Below are positions 1-6,398 of a DNA stretch of 17,381 bases, piece after piece. Source of the stretch: Lachnospiraceae bacterium UBA7188 (lineage in GTDB: Bacteria; Bacillota; Clostridia; Lachnospirales; Lachnospiraceae); contig DKVC01000165.1 of the NCBI GenBank assembly GCA_002490995.1, positions 1 to 17,381 of the forward strand, written 5' to 3'. Position 1 is the stretch's first letter. Every line of letters starts with the position of its first letter. Made by a program: the position numbers and the translations under genes. The notes beneath the pieces are model-generated. The model made no database searches. It was not told the DNA's origin and was given only the letters and a program-made list of their open reading frames with translations.

Positions 1-2
1 GC

Positions 3-113
3 CGCGTAGCGGCTTGGTACAATGAAGATAAAGCACAGATATTGGCTTTATCTGAGATACAAAATCATTTTGATATTCATTTTAAGGAGGTAACAGATAA
101 TGGTAACATATGA
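3..113 (+). CDS. C-terminal end of an unknown protein (partial)
   Basis: An open frame enters from the left edge and gives the last 36 residues of a protein (beginning RVAAWYNEDK, ending TDNGNI) before a TGA. I do not recognise the family. Its last 14 bases overlap the start of the next small gene, which has its own good ribosome binding site inside this gene's 3' end. That arrangement is typical of translationally coupled genes of one operon. Without the upstream part it cannot be classified, and it might be an open-frame artefact. Confidence 0.45.
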   Translation, partial: RVAAWYNEDKAQILALSEIQNHFDIHFKEVTDNGNI

Positions 114-267
114 AAATGATACTTTGGTAATTCCGGAAGAATACAAGAAAATGTCTGTTTCCGAGCTTGAAAGGGAAAAGACACGGGTATTGAAAGAAGC
201 CATTATTTCGGAACGGCCAAAGAAAGTAGTGAGACAAAATAAGAATAATATTAAATTCTGTTTTTAA
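100..267 (+). CDS. Small hypothetical protein, 55 aa
   Basis: The ATG at 100 is preceded by a strong AAGGAGG (84-90) at a spacing of 9 bases, which is the main evidence that it is translated. The product is a charged, probably helical protein with the segment EEYKKMSVSELEREKTRVLKE and a basic C-terminus (KKVVRQNKNN). It has no signal peptide or membrane segment. It overlaps the preceding gene by 14 bases. I do not recognise it. A small regulatory or mobile-element accessory protein would fit the size, but nothing in the sequence proves that. Confidence 0.6.
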   Translation: MVTYENDTLVIPEEYKKMSVSELEREKTRVLKEAIISERPKKVVRQNKNNIKFCF

Positions 268-313
268 TTGCATTTTCGGGTTTGCAAAATAATGCAAGCT
301 CACAATTTTTCCA

Positions 314-342
314 TTGACAATCCCGAAAGAATCTGATAAGGT
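314..342 (+). promoter_or_regulatory. Promoter of the thrS T-box transcript
   Basis: TTGACA at 314-319 matches the sigma-A -35 consensus exactly. A 17-base spacer leads to TAAGGT (337-342), a weak -10 helped by a TG one base upstream (extended -10). Transcription would start near 349, just before the T-box structure. The stretch 268-313 between the small gene and this promoter holds only a small TTGCA/TGCAA inverted repeat (282-297). Confidence 0.65.
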
Positions 343-360
343 ATATCCAACAATATAAGA

Positions 361-620
361 AAAGCGATGACGGAAAGAGTAGTCTGCGCGGAATCATCCA
401 GAGAGAACGGCAGTCGGTGGAAGCCGTTTATGAGGAAAGCAGACGAAAACCATTCCTGAGCCGCAATGCTGAAGAACGGTATGAATTTTCCGGTAAACGT
501 TGCCGTATGCCTGCGTTAAAGGATAGGATTTGATGGAATCCGAAGTGAAAAGTTAAGGTGGAACCGTGCAAAATGCACCCTTAAGACTGTTTAGAGACGG
601 TCTTATGGGTGCTTTTCTTA
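361..620 (+). ncRNA. T-box riboswitch, threonine specifier (ACC)
   Basis: The leader shows the ordered elements of a T-box. AGTA is at 378-381, followed by GTCTGC (382-387), which pairs with GCAGAC (439-444). The distal-loop motifs AGAGAGA (about 400-406) and GGTGGAAG (416-423) lie between them. The specifier-side strand reads GAAAACCATTCC, placing ACC (449-451) as the specifier codon, which is threonine and agrees with the downstream gene. The T-box sequence AAGGTGGAACCGTGC is at 555-569. By the family mechanism, uncharged tRNA-Thr pairs with the specifier and the T-box bulge and stabilises an antiterminator that competes with the terminator immediately downstream. Together with the promoter and terminator this explains the gene-free stretch 268-714. 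Confidence 0.93.
575..620 (+). terminator. T-box-controlled intrinsic terminator
   Basis: GCACCC-TTAAGAC (575-587) pairs with GTCTTATGGGTGC (600-612), with one T-T mismatch, extra pairs at the top and a six-base loop (591-596). TTTTCTTA follows. The left arm overlaps the antiterminator strand of the T-box, as expected for alternative folds. Confidence 0.9.
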
Positions 621-714
621 TGTTGTTGCAGCAAGGCGGCGGAATTATGGATCGAATCAGGGAAGTTCTGCTGCCGTCAATCAGATGGATGGTATAAAGA
701 AAGGAGCAGCAATC

Positions 715-2556
715 ATGAAGGTTCTACTGAAAAACGGAGAAATCAGAGAGGTATTATTCGAGGAACAGCATCCGGATGTGTTCGGCGCGGATGCGGAATT
801 GAAGCAGGAGGGGAGAAAGGCATTCTGGCACACCAGCGCCCATGTGCTGGCACAGGCGGTGAAGCATCTGTACCCGGACGCAAAATGTGCCGGCGGTTCG
901 GCCATTGAAAACGGTTTTTACTACGACTTTGACTTTGGGTTTCCCTTCGCGGAGGAGCATCTGCAGGAACTGGAAGCAGAGATGAGGCAGATTATCAGGA
1001 AATCATTATCTCTTCAGGTATATACGCTCAGCCTGGAAGAAGCAAAAGCGTATATGGAGGAACGCGGCGAGTGCTATCAGCTGGAATTCCTCCGGGACCT
1101 ACCGGGGGAGGAAGCAGTCAGCTTTTACAGGCAGGGGGAATATGCGGAATGCTGTGAAGGCCCCCATATCTCCAACACAAGCCAGATCAAAGCGGTTCGG
1201 CTCCTATCTGTTGCCGGGGCGTACTGGAAGGGGGACGAGCATGAAAAAATGCTGACACGGATTTACGGTATCTCTTTTCCCAGGGAATCCCAACTGGACT
1301 CGTATCTGCATATGCTCCAGGAGGCAAAGGCCAGAGACCACCGGAAACTGGGAAAGGAACTGGGCATCTTTCTCCTGGCGGAAGAAGGGACGGGACTGCC
1401 CTTTTTCCTGCCGAAGGGAATGGTGCTGAAAAATCTGCTGCTGGACTACTGGCGGAGGCTGCACAGAGAGGCAGGGTACCAGGAGATTTCCACGCCGATT
1501 ATGCTGGACAGGAGATTGTGGGAAAATTCGGGTCACTGGGAACATTACAGGGATAAGATGTATACCACCATGGTGGACGACAGGGAGTATGCCATCAAGC
1601 CCATGAGCTGTCCCGGCGGTATGCTGGTATACCAGTCCCGGCCCCATTCTTACCGGGAGTTGCCCCTGCGGCTGGCGGAACTGGGCCTGATTCACCGGCA
1701 TGAAAAGTCCGGTACGCTCCACGGGCTGATGCGGGTGCGGGAGTGTACCCAGGATGACGCCCATATTTTTATGACGGAAGGACAAATAATTGACGAAATT
1801 CAGAATGTGGCCAGGCTTATTGATACGGTGTATCAGAAATTCGGCTTTGAATACCGTGTGGAACTGTCCACCAGGCCGGAGGAAAGCATCGGAACCGAAG
1901 AAGAGTGGGAGGTTGCGACGCAGGCGCTGGCCGAAGCCATGGATGCGCTGGAAGTGCCCTATTCCGTAAACGAAGGGGACGGGGCATTTTACGGACCCAA
2001 GCTGGACTTTCATTTGAAGGATTCCATAGGCCGTACCTGGCAGTGCGGAACGATTCAGCTTGACTTTCAGCTTCCCAGGCGATTCGGTGCGGAATACATC
2101 GGAGCGGACGGGGAGAAACACAGGCCGATTATGATACACCGGGCCATATTCGGTTCCCTGGAGCGCTTTATCGGGATACTGATTGAGCATTACGCAGGGA
2201 GATTTCCCCTGTGGCTGTCTCCCGTGCAGGTGAAGGTGCTGCCTGTGTCGGTCAGGTACCTGTCCTATGCGGGGGAGGTTCTGGAAGCTCTGCGGGCAGC
2301 AGGCATCCGGGCGGAATCGGACAAAAGCGATGAAAAGCTGGGATATAAAATCCGGGAGGCTCAGATGGATAAGGTGCCATATATGATTATCCTGGGGGAG
2401 AAAGAACAGGCGGGGCATACGGTGTCGGTGAGAAAAAGGGATGCGGAAGCCGGGAAACAGGATATGGGCGAGATGGAACTTCACGAATTGATCGAAATGC
2501 TACGTTCGGAAGGCAACGCCCCGTTTCGTATTTTCCACATGCCATCTGAAGGATAA
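715..2556 (+). CDS. thrS: Threonyl-tRNA synthetase, short N-terminus
   Basis: Class II enzyme charging tRNA-Thr in the cytoplasm. The start at 715 (MKVLLKNGEI) is chosen over the in-frame ATG at 685 because AAGGAG (701-706) lies 8 bases before it. Editing-domain residues are present: HTSAH (H39, H43) and CCEGPH (C147, H151). Catalytic zinc ligands are C299 (PMSCPGG), H350 (DDAHIF) and H475 (IHRAIFGS). Motif 2 (SGTLHGLMRVR), motif 3 and a C-terminal anticodon-binding domain follow. At 613 residues it is shorter than the usual roughly 640. Only 38 residues precede the HxxxH motif, against more than 60 in E. coli, so the TGS domain is reduced. A tail of about 15 residues (around NAPFRIFHMPSEG) extends past the usual end. 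It is controlled by the threonine T-box upstream. It may be a second, stress-induced ThrRS (ThrZ-like) if another copy exists. Confidence 0.95.
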   Translation: MKVLLKNGEIREVLFEEQHPDVFGADAELKQEGRKAFWHTSAHVLAQAVKHLYPDAKCAGGSAIENGFYYDFDFGFPFAEEHLQELEAEMRQIIRKSLSLQVYTLSLEEAKAYMEERGECYQLEFLRDLPGEEAVSFYRQGEYAECCEGPHISNTSQIKAVRLLSVAGAYWKGDEHEKMLTRIYGISFPRESQLDSYLHMLQEAKARDHRKLGKELGIFLLAEEGTGLPFFLPKGMVLKNLLLDYWRRLHREAGYQEISTPIMLDRRLWENSGHWEHYRDKMYTTMVDDREYAIKPMSCPGGMLVYQSRPHSYRELPLRLAELGLIHRHEKSGTLHGLMRVRECTQDDAHIFMTEGQIIDEIQNVARLIDTVYQKFGFEYRVELSTRPEESIGTEEEWEVATQALAEAMDALEVPYSVNEGDGAFYGPKLDFHLKDSIGRTWQCGTIQLDFQLPRRFGAEYIGADGEKHRPIMIHRAIFGSLERFIGILIEHYAGRFPLWLSPVQVKVLPVSVRYLSYAGEVLEALRAAGIRAESDKSDEKLGYKIREAQMDKVPYMIILGEKEQAGHTVSVRKRDAEAGKQDMGEMELHELIEMLRSEGNAPFRIFHMPSEG

Positions 2557-2569
2557 AACAGGAGCAAGA

Positions 2570-2708
2570 GAGATCCGTCTGAACATTTACCATAGGAAGG
2601 GGAAGGGCTGCATTGAGGTTTCCAATACCTGCAGCCTTCCGGATCCCCGGGTCTGGACAGGCTGTTTGGCCGCTTCTGCCGGATGGATAAATCCCGCTCC
2701 AGTAACAG
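2570..2708 (+). pseudogene. Decayed histidine kinase fragment (HATPase region)
   Basis: Translation from 2570 gives EIRLNIYHRKGKGCIEVSN and then TCSLPD. After a one-base deletion near 2645 the frame changes and reads DRLFGRFCRMDKSRSSN. Both parts match the ATP-binding domain of the intact kinase in this window (11749-11887), which reads EIRLDIYRRRGKICIEVFN and GRLFDRFYRVDESRSS. The DNA also matches over most positions. There is no start codon, no H-box and no G-box end. It is therefore a relic of a paralogous sensor kinase, lying only 13 bases after the thrS stop. The remainder of 2557-2937 holds AT-rich sequence and the promoter at 2824; a weak A-rich/T-rich hairpin near 2788-2820 might be a terminator. 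Confidence 0.8.
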
Positions 2709-2823
2709 AAATCTTATCTATAAACAGTGGCCGGTGCTATTTTGATTATGCCTTGTGCATTTTGAACAATAAAAAGCGTATAAAAAGGATGATCTGATAT
2801 TATATATGCATGCCTTTTTTCTA

Positions 2824-2852
2824 TTGACATATCAATTCGCTTGAAATATAAT
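2824..2852 (+). promoter_or_regulatory. Consensus sigma-A promoter
   Basis: TTGACA (2824-2829), a 17-base spacer and TATAAT (2847-2852) match the vegetative promoter consensus perfectly. It sits in very AT-rich DNA 86 bases before the next start codon, so it should drive the exported protein gene strongly and separately from thrS. Confidence 0.85.
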
Positions 2853-2937
2853 TAAAATAATATAACTACTGATGGAATTTATGGATATATTTAATTGTTT
2901 GCGTTTGTGGGTATAAATTGGAAAGGCAGAAAAGGGT

Positions 2938-3984
2938 ATGGGAAAAGTACTGGGATATCTGCTCGTATTATTCTGTTGTGTCCAGGCTCTGTCAGCCTAC
3001 GGGAATTCCAGGGAGGTTAACAACTGGGATATCTCAGAGGACTCCCAGGAGGAGAGTGCGCCAGAAAGCGGCGGCACAGAGATTCCTGACGAAGCGGGCG
3101 AAGGTACGGATGAGGTAGCCGGAGCATCAGAACAGGAAAGTACGGAACACTTAGACGAACGGATTCCTTCCGAAGAGAGTGTTCCGGAGGAAGAACCGCA
3201 GGAGGAAGAAAAGAAGAAAGTATTTGCGGAAGAGGACACAATATTTGACAATGCGCTTCCTGTCAATGGTGAATTTACTATATTCAAGAATGATGGCGAG
3301 TCTCGGCTCAGCCGATCAACATATAACAAACCTATGGCAGAGAAGATACTTAAGGATATTCTGGAAGCAGGCGCAGAAGGGGCAAAGAGGGCAGAGGACT
3401 GGACACCGGATATGGCAGCGGGTCCTATTTATTCAATAATGGTCTGGGGTGGAGAGGGATGGCTTGAGCGTGCGGCATGGTGTAACGGATATTGGTTTTC
3501 GCCAAATGGAGTACCATATAAGTTTGATTATGACTTTGAGGCGGTGATTGACGGTTATGACTGGGATGAACAGGGAGCTTCCAGCAGAGCCGATGGGCGT
3601 CTTGTGTGGGAGTGGTTTAACAGGGAAGGCTGGTTCCCTCAGACGCTATGGCCCAGGGGAGAGTGGCCAGAACCCCCGGAAGGGCTTACGGCCGAAGCCA
3701 TATCCATGGAAGACAACATCCTGACAGTAAAGATTACAAACAGCGGAGAGGAAAGCTGGGACTATGGGATGTCATTTACTTTGGATATGCTATTGGACGG
3801 AATATGGTATGGTATGCTGCCGATTCCCCGTCCATGGGGATTTGACGATTACTGGCTCTGGCTGGGGGCAGGGGAGAGTGTGGAAAGGGAGTATGGCTTT
3901 ACCATGTATTATGGGGTGTTGCCGGAGGGTAAGTACCGTATCATCATTGCGGAGAAGCTGCCGGTTGAGTTTACTGTAGAATAA
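2938..3984 (+). CDS. Exported Trp-rich protein with C-terminal Ig-like domain
   Basis: 348 residues. Residues 1-20 form a short basic start plus a hydrophobic stretch ending ALSA, a plausible signal peptide. C13 and C14 do not make a convincing lipobox. Residues 26-95 are a Glu/Pro/Ser-rich acidic linker. Residues 100-248 are unusually rich in Trp, Tyr and Asp (for example VWGGEGWLERAAWCNGYWF). Residues 249-348 look like a beta-sandwich Ig-like domain of the bacterial Big_14 type, ending with a GKYRI strand and EFTVE. An extracellular or wall-associated role is inferred; no enzymatic motif is visible. ATG 2938 is the only in-frame start after a stop at 2914; the ribosome site (GAAAGG, 2921-2926) is weak. 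It stands alone between a strong promoter and two terminators. I do not recognise the middle domain. Confidence 0.8.
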   Translation: MGKVLGYLLVLFCCVQALSAYGNSREVNNWDISEDSQEESAPESGGTEIPDEAGEGTDEVAGASEQESTEHLDERIPSEESVPEEEPQEEEKKKVFAEEDTIFDNALPVNGEFTIFKNDGESRLSRSTYNKPMAEKILKDILEAGAEGAKRAEDWTPDMAAGPIYSIMVWGGEGWLERAAWCNGYWFSPNGVPYKFDYDFEAVIDGYDWDEQGASSRADGRLVWEWFNREGWFPQTLWPRGEWPEPPEGLTAEAISMEDNILTVKITNSGEESWDYGMSFTLDMLLDGIWYGMLPIPRPWGFDDYWLWLGAGESVEREYGFTMYYGVLPEGKYRIIIAEKLPVEFTVE

Positions 3985-4000
3985 AAGAATATTACACTCA

Positions 4001-4056
4001 AGACCGCCAGGATTTACTAATCTGTCCACGGCAAGCATATGTGGCTGGCGGTCTTT
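4001..4056 (+). terminator. Probable terminator formed within a dispersed repeat
   Basis: AGACCGCCAG (4001-4010) is perfectly complementary to CTGGCGGTCT (4045-4054), followed by a short TT-CGTT. The 34-base loop is long for an intrinsic terminator. It starts 16 bases after the stop of the preceding gene. Its loop and right arm belong to the sequence repeated at 16466-16596. Confidence 0.5.
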
Positions 4057-4097
4057 CGTTGTAGTTCACTGCAAATCAAAACGGCATGCAGTATAAA
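4013..4097. repeat. Dispersed intergenic repeat, copy 1
   Basis: It begins TTTACTAATCTGTCCAC, contains CATATGTGGCTGGCGGTCTT and ends with ACTGCA-N13-TGCAGTATAAA. The same ordered blocks, slightly diverged, occur at 16466-16596. The terminal block contains a perfect ACTGCA/TGCAGT inverted repeat in both copies. No open frame is conserved between the copies. It may be a non-coding mobile or structural repeat. Confidence 0.6.
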
Positions 4098-4104
4098 TCA
4101 CAGC

Positions 4105-4137
4105 TGGGGCTGCAGGATTCGGCAGCCCCGCTTTTTT
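4105..4137 (+). terminator. Intrinsic terminator
   Basis: GGGGCTGC (4106-4113) pairs with GCAGCCCC (4122-4129) around an eight-base loop, followed by GCTTTTTT. It ends plus-strand transcription from the exported-protein gene before the convergent genes that finish at 4324. Confidence 0.88.
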
Positions 4138-4205
4138 GGATGTGCCCATGTGATGGGTGCATTTACTTAGAAATTGTTGAAAATAACTGCTGCAATTTCC
4201 CTTTG

Positions 4206-4319
4206 ATTACAGGGTTCGCGAAGCGGTTCCTGTAATTGCTTCAGGCAAAAGCCCGGAAATACAGGTATGCTTTTCGGAAGCGCTTTTTGATAGCTGAAAG
4301 GATAATTCACGCTGAATTA
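4206..4319. other. Gene-free spacer with two hairpins between convergent genes
   Basis: ATTACAGG (4206-4213) and CCTGTAAT (4229-4236) enclose a loop containing CGC-GAA-GCG, giving a perfect outer stem. TAATTC/GAATTA (4303-4308 and 4314-4319) lies right after the minus-strand stop at 4324. Neither is followed by a T-run on the minus strand, so neither is a classical terminator, but they may end or stabilise that transcript. I see no gene between 3985 and 4323. Confidence 0.4.
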
Positions 4320-4323
4320 CAGC

Positions 4324-5427
4324 CTACAAAATCCCTGCAATACCGTCTTCCGGCATTGCGGTTTTCTGCTCATAAGCGCTTTCCAGTTTGATAACCTTAC
4401 CCTCCCGGTTGCTTCGTTCAAAGGCAGTCATAATTTCCAGCACATGGAGAGTCTGCTGGCTTCCGGCGCGCATATCACGGCCTTCCCGCAGTGCCTTTGC
4501 CATATCTGCCAGGCCCAGCCCGCGGCTGTTTTCCCTGTAATCAAAGGTCAGGGGAATCTCCCGGAACACCCCGTCTTCAGGGCGCAGCAGCATGACAGGG
4601 CCACCGAAGCCGTTGGGGTCGGGGACACGCAGTGTGCCCTTTGTTCCGTAGATTTCCAGGCTGGCAGAGTTGTCATAGTATACGTCAAAGGTGGTGGTGA
4701 TGGTGACCACAGCCCCGTTTTCAAACTGCAGAATGCCGTTTACATGGGTGGGCACCTCCACCTTTACAGTCTGGCCGTAATGGGGGCTGCTGGTAATGGT
4801 ACGCGTATCAAAGCTTTTGGATACAATGCCTGTGAGGCTGTCAGCCCGTCCCAGAAGGCTGACCAGTGCGGTCAAATAATAGGGACCCATATCCATCATG
4901 GGACCGCCGCCGTATTGATAATAAAACTCGGGAGCCGGATGCCAGCTTTCATGGCCGTGGCAGATCATTCTGGCGGAAGCGCCGATGGGACGCCCGATAA
5001 AGCCGCTGTCGATAAGCTTACGGCAGGTCTGGATGCCGGCGCCCAGAAAGGTATCGGGCGCGCCGCCCAGCATCAGATTCTTTTCCTGAGCCAGCTTTAC
5101 CAGCTCGCATCCTTCTTCGTAGGTGGCGGCAAGGGGCTTTTCGCTGTAGACATGCTTGCCTGCCAGAAGGGCTGCCTTTGTGGTGTCGTAATGCTCAAAG
5201 GGCCTGGTGAGATTCAGGACGATTTCGATTTCCGGATCTGCCAGCATCTCTTCCATGGAGGAGTAGCCTTTGGCGATTTTGTATTCTGACCTGGCGGCTT
5301 CTACCTTTTCGGGGATCAGGTCGTAAACGCCGGCAACCTCTACTTCCCGGAACAGCCCGGTGAGGTTTTTAAGATAGATGCCGCTGATGGCACCCAGGCC
5401 AAGTATGCCGATTCTTACTTTTTCCAT
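4324..5427 (-). CDS. Gfo/Idh/MocA family NAD(P)-dependent oxidoreductase
   Basis: 367 residues, the usual family length. The N-terminal Rossmann fold begins RIGILGLGAISGIYLKN (glycine-rich dinucleotide loop at 7-15), and the family EKP motif is at 96-98 (HVYSEKPLA). The substrate domain has GGGPMMDMGPYYL around D179; the histidine often found in this motif is replaced by Tyr. Members oxidise or reduce sugars, inositols and sugar acids at a hydroxyl or keto carbon; the exact substrate cannot be read here. ATG 5427 has AAAGGAAA just upstream. It lies 38 bases downstream of the ThuA-like gene on the same strand, so the two should be co-transcribed. This resembles thuAB-type pairs for disaccharide or keto-sugar catabolism. 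Confidence 0.92.
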   Translation of the reverse strand: MEKVRIGILGLGAISGIYLKNLTGLFREVEVAGVYDLIPEKVEAARSEYKIAKGYSSMEEMLADPEIEIVLNLTRPFEHYDTTKAALLAGKHVYSEKPLAATYEEGCELVKLAQEKNLMLGGAPDTFLGAGIQTCRKLIDSGFIGRPIGASARMICHGHESWHPAPEFYYQYGGGPMMDMGPYYLTALVSLLGRADSLTGIVSKSFDTRTITSSPHYGQTVKVEVPTHVNGILQFENGAVVTITTTFDVYYDNSASLEIYGTKGTLRVPDPNGFGGPVMLLRPEDGVFREIPLTFDYRENSRGLGLADMAKALREGRDMRAGSQQTLHVLEIMTAFERSNREGKVIKLESAYEQKTAMPEDGIAGIL

Positions 5428-5465
5428 AGATGTTTTCCTTTCATGTAAATTTTATGTTTTCTTTT

Positions 5466-6182
5466 TCAGTTTTCAAATTTCCCGGTGGAAAGCCCATGCT
5501 CCAGGGCATACTGCTTTCCCTGAGCCGCCCAGAGCATACCGCGCTCCATCAATACCTGTGCCTGGGGATATTTCTCAAATACATCGTCATGGTGTCCCAG
5601 CGAATTGTAGAACACCCGGCCGTTGCCCCAGTATTTTGTCCATGCCACCGGCATATCTATCGGCTTATTGGACATATGGTAATATGGAAAGACCGGAAAA
5701 CGGGTGGTTGCCAGCACCTCCACCGCCGGGTCCACATGCAGATAGTATTGCTCGCTGCACACTTCGAAATCCTCCAGGCCTTCAACGATAGGGCTGGAAC
5801 CGTGACGGATGTTTACCTGATACCGGATGCCGTCTCCGCCGGGGTGGCTGACCCACTGTCCGCCGGTCATAAACTGCCATTCCGTATCGTCACGGAAAGC
5901 ATCGCACATGCCTCCGTGGCATCCTGCCAGCCCACAGCCGGCGGCGACTGCCTTCGAAATATTTTCTCTGGCTTTCGGGTCGATGCTGCCCATTGTCCAG
6001 CAGGGAACGATCAGGTCCATCTCCATCAGATGAGCCTCGTCCAGCAGAATCTCCTGATCCGAATGGACTTCACAGGAATATCCGTGTTTTTTCATAATTT
6101 CTGCAAATCTGGCGGCTACCAGGGCGGGTTCATGGCCGTCCCAGCCGCCCTGGAAAATCAGTACTTTCTTTTCACTGTTCAT
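5466..6182 (-). CDS. ThuA-like domain protein
   Basis: 238 residues, with the start at 6182 (MNSEKKVLIF) chosen because AGAGAGG lies 9 bases before it. An in-frame ATG at 6281 would add 33 residues of poor quality reaching into the promoter region. The fold is glutamine-amidotransferase-like. Visible motifs are FQGGWDGHEP (10-19), AGCHGGMCDAFR (86-97, the elbow normally bearing the nucleophile-like residue in ThuA proteins) and PVAWTKYWGNGRVFYNSLGHH (178-198), typical of the ThuA family. ThuA proteins accompany sugar dehydrogenases in trehalose-type catabolism, with poorly defined chemistry. It is the first gene of a two-gene operon with the Gfo/Idh/MocA enzyme, divergent from an AraC regulator. 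Confidence 0.88.
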   Translation of the reverse strand: MNSEKKVLIFQGGWDGHEPALVAARFAEIMKKHGYSCEVHSDQEILLDEAHLMEMDLIVPCWTMGSIDPKARENISKAVAAGCGLAGCHGGMCDAFRDDTEWQFMTGGQWVSHPGGDGIRYQVNIRHGSSPIVEGLEDFEVCSEQYYLHVDPAVEVLATTRFPVFPYYHMSNKPIDMPVAWTKYWGNGRVFYNSLGHHDDVFEKYPQAQVLMERGMLWAAQGKQYALEHGLSTGKFEN

Positions 6183-6237
6183 TGTGATGCCTCTCTTTCT
6201 TTCCGGAATATCAGCAGCCCGGTTATTGTCTGCGGCT

Positions 6238-6270
6238 ATGTTGACAGCAACATGATGCACTGTAAACAGT
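6238..6270. promoter_or_regulatory. Two palindromes in the thuA-like/araC intergenic region
   Basis: ATGTTG-ACAG-CAACAT (6238-6253) and ACTGT-AA-ACAGT (6259-6270) are perfect inverted repeats five bases apart. They lie between the minus-strand promoter and the thuA-like start. They are candidate binding sites for the divergent AraC regulator or another repressor; this is an inference from position and symmetry. Confidence 0.4.
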
Positions 6271-6312
6271 AACTGCGGCATCTGGCATCCGGATAAAATT
6301 TCGCTTCAGGTA

Positions 6313-6342
6313 TTTACATTATAGCATGTGCGGTATTATAAT
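6313..6342 (+). promoter_or_regulatory. Overlapping divergent promoters
   Basis: On the plus strand TTTACA (6313-6318), an 18-base spacer and TATAAT (6337-6342) should transcribe the AraC gene, starting about 50 bases before its ATG. On the minus strand TGCTATAAT (6326 down to 6318) is an extended -10 that could serve the thuA-like operon, though no good -35 is visible for it. The two elements overlap, so transcription in the two directions may compete. Confidence 0.6.
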
Positions 6343-6398
6343 GATTGCCAAATCAGAGAAACAATTCGCCAAAAATTGCTCTCAGGAGAGGTTTGGGT

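Noticed and set aside
282..297. TTGCA/TGCAA inverted repeat as a terminator of the small gene
   Set aside because: The stem is only five pairs and is not directly followed by a T-run.
1204..2484. Long minus-strand open frame of 426 codons inside thrS
   Set aside because: It lies wholly opposite a clearly recognisable synthetase gene; its His/Pro/Leu-rich product is the typical antisense shadow of such a gene and has no ribosome site or domain.
4444..5289. Plus-strand open frame of 281 codons opposite the oxidoreductase
   Set aside because: The minus-strand product has clear Rossmann and EKP motifs; the plus-strand frame has no ribosome site or recognisable fold.
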